The notes below the pieces were generated by a model. It was given only the letters and a program-made list of their open reading frames with translations. It was not told the DNA's origin and did no database searches. DNA of 40,705 bases from a virus: positions 1 through 40,705 of the IMG/VR virus record IMGVR_UViG_3300034374_007556; one strand, 5' to 3'. Of the stretch, positions 36,275 through 40,705 are shown piece after piece. Numbering within the stretch: position 1 is the stretch's first letter; the number at the start of each line of letters is the position of its first letter. Made by a program: the position numbers and the translations under genes.

Positions 36275-39200
36275 GCCATACCAACCTTTTTGCGTGTCTT
36301 AACGGAATTCTGCAGTGTGGAAAGCGTTAGCGCACGTCCGCGTTCTGCAGCTTGTACCATCCCGCGCTGATGTTGCTCGGCGGTGACGTATTCGACGCCA
36401 TTGATCACCTGAGATTCAAAGCGCACATCTAGCGGTTCGGGGTTGTTGATGGCGGCGATAGTTTCGCGTTCGCTGCGTTCGGTCATTAAGCGTTCTGTAG
36501 TTTTTGTGAATGGAATAGAAGCGGACTGCAGTTCAGAGAAGGCGGCGCTCGCCTCAGGCGACATTTCACTGCCTTGTTTTTGGAATGGAAGATCAAGAGC
36601 GCTAACACCAAGCCTTCCATCAGCGCCACGCTTAAGCGGCATGATCGCCTCAGGACCAGCCTCGCCCATGAGGCCGTTTTGCATCTCGCCACCGTTGGCG
36701 TACTTGAAGTAGGTTGGGCGGGTCACGATGCCGCCATCAGCAAAGAAGTTCGCGCCGGTGAAGCCTTCGGCAAAACCGTTGCCGCCTGGGAACTGGAACG
36801 GGCCAGTCCCGCTAAACCCGCCGAAGCCCCCGTTACCACCAGTAAGAGCTTGCAGCACAGTGAGAAAGAGCCTCTGGGCGAGCATCTGGGTGGCCATGTC
36901 GACGAACGCCTTGCCAATGTTGGCGAACATCTGACTGAACGCTTCCTCGACCGTTCCGGTCCCTGTGATGACGTTGGTGATTGCGGCACTCATGGCGCTG
37001 CTGATCTCGTCGGCGATAAAGCCGTACCTCTCAAACAGCTGCTGCTGGCGCAGCAGTGCCTGCTCTGTCTGGTCAATCTGAGATAGCCACTGGCCTTCGA
37101 GGTTGATCTTTTGCTCGGTGAGCTTGATGTTCGCGTCGAGGCTTGCAAGCTCTTCGGCACTTGCAGACGCTCCGATCTCCGCTCTCCGGGTTTGAAGATC
37201 TTGCAGCTCACGCACCAGCGGGGTCAGGGTGCTGGCGCGGCGTTCGAGCTGGTCGAACTCCTGGTTGATGCGTTCCAGCTCTTCGCCGCCAAAGGGGTTG
37301 GCGAGTTGGGCTTGGAGGCGGCCCAGCTCGTTGCCGCGGCCGGTGTTGATGTCTTCGACTGCGCGTTCGCGGTTGAGGGCGGCGATCTGTTTTTCGACCT
37401 CAAGTTCGGCCAGGCTTAGCTGAAGGATGCGGAACTTCGTCTGAGCCTGGGCTTCAAGGTTGGCTTTCTGTTGCGTGTAGATCGAAGTCAGTAGTCGCTG
37501 CTCGGCAGCGCTTAACTCGTCTGTAAGCAGCTTGCGCTGGTACTCCAAATCGAGTGCGCGACCTTCAAGCTCAAGACGGGCTTGCGCTTGAGTTAGCTGC
37601 TCGCGTATTGCAGCGGACTGCCCTTGTACTGCTGCGGTCCGCTCAACGTCTAAATCGGCGGTCTGCAGCGCCAATTTGATCAGCTCACCCTGCAGGGAAA
37701 GCACGGCGCGTTGCACGTCCAGTGCGCTTCGTCCCGCTTTGGCGGAATTCTCAGTGGCTTTGGCAAGTGCTTCCTGCCTGTCGGTAGCGAGTTGGGTCAG
37801 CTTGAGCTTGCGCGTCAGCTGGGTTAATTCGCTGCTTACGCCTTCGTTAATATCTTTCTGTAAGTCTCTTTCAAACTCCTTCTGGATGATGATCTCGCGT
37901 ATTTTGTAGACTTTGTCGTTGGTTAGATCGCCGTCTGTTTTGGCTAACTCGATCTGCGCTTCGAGTAGCCGTTTATCCTGGGCTTGGGTTTCGCTCGCAA
38001 CCTTTGTGATCTGCTCGCGCTCACGCTCCAGGCTGGCTATTTCTTGTTGGCGGGCAATGATCTGAGTAAGGATCCTCTCCTGCTCGGCAAATCCTCCTCC
38101 TGTGCCACCAAACAGCTGAGACCGGCCAGCCCGATCGAATTGAGTCGCCAGACCCTGGAGTTGCGGGTCTCCGGATGCGCGCGCAGCGCGTAGCGCGTTG
38201 GCTTGCTGCAGGGAGTTAAGAACAGCGGACAGAGGGCCTTGCAGGAACCCGGCCAGAGCCGCCCCCATCTGAGTCATGGCGATCTGCCACTGGTTCGAGA
38301 AGGCTTGGGTTTGCTCGCCGTAGCGGTCCAGGGCAGCTACACCCTCCTGGCCGATGACCCTTGCTAGTTCGCGGGCTGCGGCTTCTAAGGCAGCGCCGGC
38401 GTCAGCGGCGTCTTCAAGAGACTTGATGTACGCACCAGTCTCAGTTCCGACGAGGCCGGTCGCTTGGATAAGACGGTCGATGTCGGCGGTTAGTGGGTTA
38501 AGTGCAACGCCGATCTCAGCGGTCTTCTGGGCAAACTCGTCAATCGCTTGGCCGATAGCGCCGCCAAGGATTTGACCGCCGAATCCTCTTCCGGCAAACG
38601 AGCCGGCCAGAGAACCGAGAACGGAACCAGCCCCTCCTCCGAAGAGGAGTGGAAAGCCCACGCCTAGGGCGATACTCTCAGCTCGCTGTCCAAGCTCCCT
38701 CCCTCGCTCCTGTCTATTTCGTAGGTCGGCCAGTTTTACGGCGCGCTTAGCCAGCTCAAGCTCGCGCTGTTGTTGCTTAAGATTATTTTCACGAACAGCA
38801 CGCTGACTGTTTAGGGCTTTTGTTACGAGCCCCTCTAGCATTGCCCGCTGCTTGACCGCAGTGTTTTGAGCCAGAGCAAGTCGCAGGTAATCGCGCTCAA
38901 CCGCCAAACGTGCAGTCCTTTCACCGCCAGGAACGGGAACGCCGCCTGGGAATTGATTTGGGTTGCCGATCAAACGCTGCTGGCGCGCAGAAGCCTCACG
39001 GGCCAGTCGCCTTGAGCGGATGCTGGAGATCCTCTCTTCTAGCTCTACTTGATTGCGTAGAGCGGAGACTTTTTCGGTGGATGCGGCAAGCGCTTGCTTG
39101 TCTAACCTGTCCTGCTCCTGCTTAGCTTTTATGTTGAGCTGCTCGTTTGCTTCTATGGCGTCACGTACTGCAAGTTCTTGCAGAGCGTTTTGTACGGCTT

Positions 39201-40032
39201 GGCGATCCGTCTGCTGCTGACTTTGGAAATCCTGACGCCGCTGAGTTGTGCGGAAAGTGTTCGTGGCACGGTTCTCTACCGCTCTAGACCGTAGACCGGC
39301 TGCTTCTCGGAGTAGGTCATTCTGCGCGTCTTGTTCAGCGTTTAACCGCTGTGTTACGTTTACAAGTTTACTTGCAATTTTGGCGGCCGTCTCTGAACCA
39401 GAGTTAGTTTTATCTAGTGCGCTCTGCAGAGATCTTTGACGCCGCCCTAAGTTACTTACGGTTTCATTTAGTTCAAATATGCGGGCTCTGTAGAGTTCTA
39501 CAGCTTTCGTTGCGTCGCCCAGCTCTGCAGTGAAGTTGTTTATGTTAAGGACTGACTCTGAAAATAAGGTGTTTAGGGGCGCGCCTAGTTCTGCTGCTCT
39601 TTTGGCTAGATTTAATAAGTTTTTGGTTATGCCTAAAATTTGAGGAGCGAAAGCGACGGCCGCTGCGGTAGCGGCCGTAAGGCTTGCCGCTAACAGCGGT
39701 GCCGATCCCGCAGCTTCGAGCAGAGACTGATTTAAGCCTCCAATAGTCTGAACAGCTTTTTCTAATACACCGAAATCTATACCCGGAATCTTGCTTACGG
39801 CCGCTACAAAGGTTGTGATCGAACCAGCGGCGCCTACGTCCCGTATCAGTCTGAGTGACCTTCCGAGCCTATTTACGCTCGCGGTGACAGCGGCTACTCG
39901 GCGTTCTCCCTCAACCTGGATATTTACCCTGGTCTCGGTGATCCTGGATATAGCTCGCTCAACCTTTGCGACGCCAGCTAGCGCCTTGTCGACAGCGACG
40001 CTCAGCGAAATGTCGGCGTTGAACTGGGCCAA
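36271..40032 (-). CDS. Tail tape measure protein
   Basis: 1253 residues; sets tail length and is ejected at infection. It has a long helical and coiled-coil body (RALDLEYQRKLLTDELSAAE, LARELAAA-type repeats), membrane-active segments (LGVGFPLLFGGGAGSVLGSL, AGSFAGRGFGGQILGGAIGQ) and the C-terminal motif GEAGPEAIMPLKRG typical of tape measures. The start codon is TTG at 40030-40032, because the frame has a stop five codons upstream and no ATG near. The RBS is weak. A terminator lies 40 bases upstream, so expression may depend on read-through. Confidence 0.9.
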   Translation of the reverse strand: MAQFNADISLSVAVDKALAGVAKVERAISRITETRVNIQVEGERRVAAVTASVNRLGRSLRLIRDVGAAGSITTFVAAVSKIPGIDFGVLEKAVQTIGGLNQSLLEAAGSAPLLAASLTAATAAAVAFAPQILGITKNLLNLAKRAAELGAPLNTLFSESVLNINNFTAELGDATKAVELYRARIFELNETVSNLGRRQRSLQSALDKTNSGSETAAKIASKLVNVTQRLNAEQDAQNDLLREAAGLRSRAVENRATNTFRTTQRRQDFQSQQQTDRQAVQNALQELAVRDAIEANEQLNIKAKQEQDRLDKQALAASTEKVSALRNQVELEERISSIRSRRLAREASARQQRLIGNPNQFPGGVPVPGGERTARLAVERDYLRLALAQNTAVKQRAMLEGLVTKALNSQRAVRENNLKQQQRELELAKRAVKLADLRNRQERGRELGQRAESIALGVGFPLLFGGGAGSVLGSLAGSFAGRGFGGQILGGAIGQAIDEFAQKTAEIGVALNPLTADIDRLIQATGLVGTETGAYIKSLEDAADAGAALEAAARELARVIGQEGVAALDRYGEQTQAFSNQWQIAMTQMGAALAGFLQGPLSAVLNSLQQANALRAARASGDPQLQGLATQFDRAGRSQLFGGTGGGFAEQERILTQIIARQQEIASLEREREQITKVASETQAQDKRLLEAQIELAKTDGDLTNDKVYKIREIIIQKEFERDLQKDINEGVSSELTQLTRKLKLTQLATDRQEALAKATENSAKAGRSALDVQRAVLSLQGELIKLALQTADLDVERTAAVQGQSAAIREQLTQAQARLELEGRALDLEYQRKLLTDELSAAEQRLLTSIYTQQKANLEAQAQTKFRILQLSLAELEVEKQIAALNRERAVEDINTGRGNELGRLQAQLANPFGGEELERINQEFDQLERRASTLTPLVRELQDLQTRRAEIGASASAEELASLDANIKLTEQKINLEGQWLSQIDQTEQALLRQQQLFERYGFIADEISSAMSAAITNVITGTGTVEEAFSQMFANIGKAFVDMATQMLAQRLFLTVLQALTGGNGGFGGFSGTGPFQFPGGNGFAEGFTGANFFADGGIVTRPTYFKYANGGEMQNGLMGEAGPEAIMPLKRGADGRLGVSALDLPFQKQGSEMSPEASAAFSELQSASIPFTKTTERLMTERSERETIAAINNPEPLDVRFESQVINGVEYVTAEQHQRGMVQAAERGRALTLSTLQNSVKTRKKVGMA

Positions 40033-40073
40033 GAGTCTGAGCGCCTACCGTTCCAGCCAGTCTAGGTGGCATG

Positions 40074-40095
40074 AAAAAGCCGCCTTAGCGGCGGC
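40074..40095 (-). terminator. Terminator between tail chaperone and tape measure
   Basis: On the minus strand: GCCGCC (40095-40090), loop GCTAA, GGCGGC (40084-40079), then five T (40078-40074). The stop codon of the frameshift extension lies in the loop. It probably lowers tape-measure expression relative to the chaperones. Confidence 0.85.
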
Positions 40096-40276
40096 GTTGG
40101 GCTTTCTTCATCGCCTTTTCCTGCTCGGCGTTGAGGTGACCGAAGTACAGAGACCAAAGTAATAGTTCTTCTTCGGTCACCTCGTTGAGGAGGCGGTGGA
40201 GCGTGCAGCCAAGCTCCTTAGCGACGCCGAGGCAGAGAAGAAGCCAGCTGTCCTTGGCTAGCTCCTTAGCTGCCGC
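40085..40276 (-). CDS. Tail assembly chaperone, frameshift extension (gpT-like)
   Basis: A 63-codon frame with no start of its own, beginning inside the 3' end of the upstream chaperone gene. It reads LAKDSWLLLCLGVAKELGCT, then LHRLLNEVTEEELLLWSLYF and GHLNAEQEKA, ending in KKAQRRR. The LHRLL..(V/M)TE.EL.LW pattern is characteristic of the second part of tail assembly chaperones. It is in the +1 (or -2) frame relative to gene 40266-40613. Expression by programmed frameshift at AAA-A (40277-40280) is likely. Confidence 0.75.
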   Translation of the reverse strand, partial: AAAKELAKDSWLLLCLGVAKELGCTLHRLLNEVTEEELLLWSLYFGHLNAEQEKAMKKAQRRR

Positions 40277-40613
40277 TTTTCATGTCGAGGGGTTCTTCCT
40301 CGTCGACACCGATTACCGCCAGCATCATGGCCTGCAGGTCGGCGTCACGGATGTCGTTTTTCAAAGTCGGGATGTCGCCGGCGCTGAACAGCGGTGTGCC
40401 GTTCTCGTCTAGCGCCTTACGCACCAGCAGTTGGAGGGCGAATGCTGTCGGGTCGTCGGAGCGGGCGTCCTTTTTGGCTCGGTCACGCTCGGCGGCAGTC
40501 AGAGGCTTGACGTACATCTCCACGATGTCGCCAGTTGAAAGCTCGACAGTTTTGAGTACAGGATCAAGCCGTGCACTCTTGACCAGACGGTCGATCAGAC
40601 GTCCCGAAGCCAT
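40266..40613 (-). CDS. Tail assembly chaperone (gpG-like)
   Basis: 115 residues. MASGRLIDRLVKSARLDPVL, then a helical and acidic end (DADLQAMMLAVIGVDEEEPL). The length, position just upstream of the tape measure and the following frameshift extension identify it. It has a good RBS (AGGAG) and a promoter at 40634-40644. Its product and the extended form coat the tape measure during tail assembly. Confidence 0.8.
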   Translation of the reverse strand: MASGRLIDRLVKSARLDPVLKTVELSTGDIVEMYVKPLTAAERDRAKKDARSDDPTAFALQLLVRKALDENGTPLFSAGDIPTLKNDIRDADLQAMMLAVIGVDEEEPLDMKSGS

Positions 40614-40633
40614 AAAACTCCTAATACATTAAA

Positions 40634-40644
40634 AGTGTAGCGCA
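40634..40644 (-). promoter_or_regulatory. Promoter of the tail operon
   Basis: The minus strand reads TGCGCTACACT, with -10 TACACT (40634-40639) and TGCGC before it. It differs from the TGTGC family in one base. It is 21 bases from the ATG at 40613 and directly after a terminator. Confidence 0.55.
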
Positions 40645-40646
40645 TT

Positions 40647-40671
40647 AAAAAAGCCCCACCGAAGTGGGGCC
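40647..40671 (-). terminator. Terminator before the tail operon
   Basis: On the minus strand: GCCCCAC (40670-40664), tetraloop TTCG, GTGGGGC (40659-40653), then six T (40652-40647). The stable UUCG loop makes it a strong terminator for the upstream gene. Confidence 0.9.
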
Positions 40672-40688
40672 AAAACCCTGGGGGTTTA

Positions 40689-40705
40689 TCAGGCAATCGC
40701 GTTGC
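40689..40705 (-). CDS. 3' end of an upstream gene (last codons only)
   Basis: A minus-strand frame ends in codons for NAIA and TGA at 40689-40691, followed 18 bases later by the terminator at 40647-40671. The spacing to the terminator suggests it is the real end of the gene preceding the tail chaperones, probably a capsid or tail gene. Too short to identify. Confidence 0.3.

Noticed and set aside
1-40705. CRISPR array, insertion sequence or integrase/attachment site
   Set aside because: No regularly spaced direct repeats of 25-40 bp, no transposase with terminal repeats and no recombinase were found in reading the window.

Overview
This window looks like about 40.7 kb of a tailed (siphovirus-type) phage genome, and the host is most likely a cyanobacterium of the Synechococcus/Cyanobium kind. 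The siphovirus call rests on a tape-measure protein of 1253 residues, tail-tube-like proteins, an NlpC/P60-type tail protein, a J-like tail hub and a split tail-assembly-chaperone gene. The host call is inference from several small proteins that resemble ones recurring in cyanophages, a DUF3310 protein and a SigA-like sigma factor. No integrase, tRNA or photosynthesis gene was seen. Capsid genes are absent, so the virion block continues beyond both edges.

Layout: (1) 1-5205, minus strand: packaging and late genes (large terminase, DUF4055 portal, small membrane proteins), ending in a large adhesin-like gene that runs off the left edge from a GTG start. (2) 5240-9660, mixed strands: small early or accessory genes, each with its own promoter, often with hairpins or terminators; they include two helix-turn-helix proteins (one a small-terminase candidate), an acidic 201-aa protein, an HNH-AP2 endonuclease and a PD-(D/E)XK exonuclease. 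(3) 9734-21725: an ssDNA-binding protein diverges from a plus-strand replication and nucleotide block: Prim-Pol/helicase, KilA-N protein, ribbon-helix-helix proteins, DUF3310, family-A DNA polymerase, sigma-70 factor, zinc ribbon, ThyX and M15 peptidase. (4) 21743-21835: a probable free-standing small RNA with its own promoter and terminator. (5) 21838-40613, minus strand: the tail operon from assembly chaperone to tail fibre.

Three system-level signals stand out. First, many intergenic regions carry an extended -10 promoter of the form TGTG(C/A)TAnnnT on either strand, in front of early and late genes, and the phage encodes its own sigma factor. Second, the 3' end of the Prim-Pol/helicase gene contains a 111-bp dyad of four 13-bp iterons at 17-bp spacing, a candidate replication origin or control site. 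Third, a strand-polarised octamer, CGNTCCAG, occurs tens of times in the left 21.8 kb, almost always on the plus strand whatever the coding direction. It is densest at 6.9-9.5 kb, beside the exonuclease gene, and nearly absent from the tail operon.

The left arm also contains several short genes with GTG or TTG starts that are easy to miss. They were called from reading frame, stop-start overlap and promoter placement. All counts are by eye.
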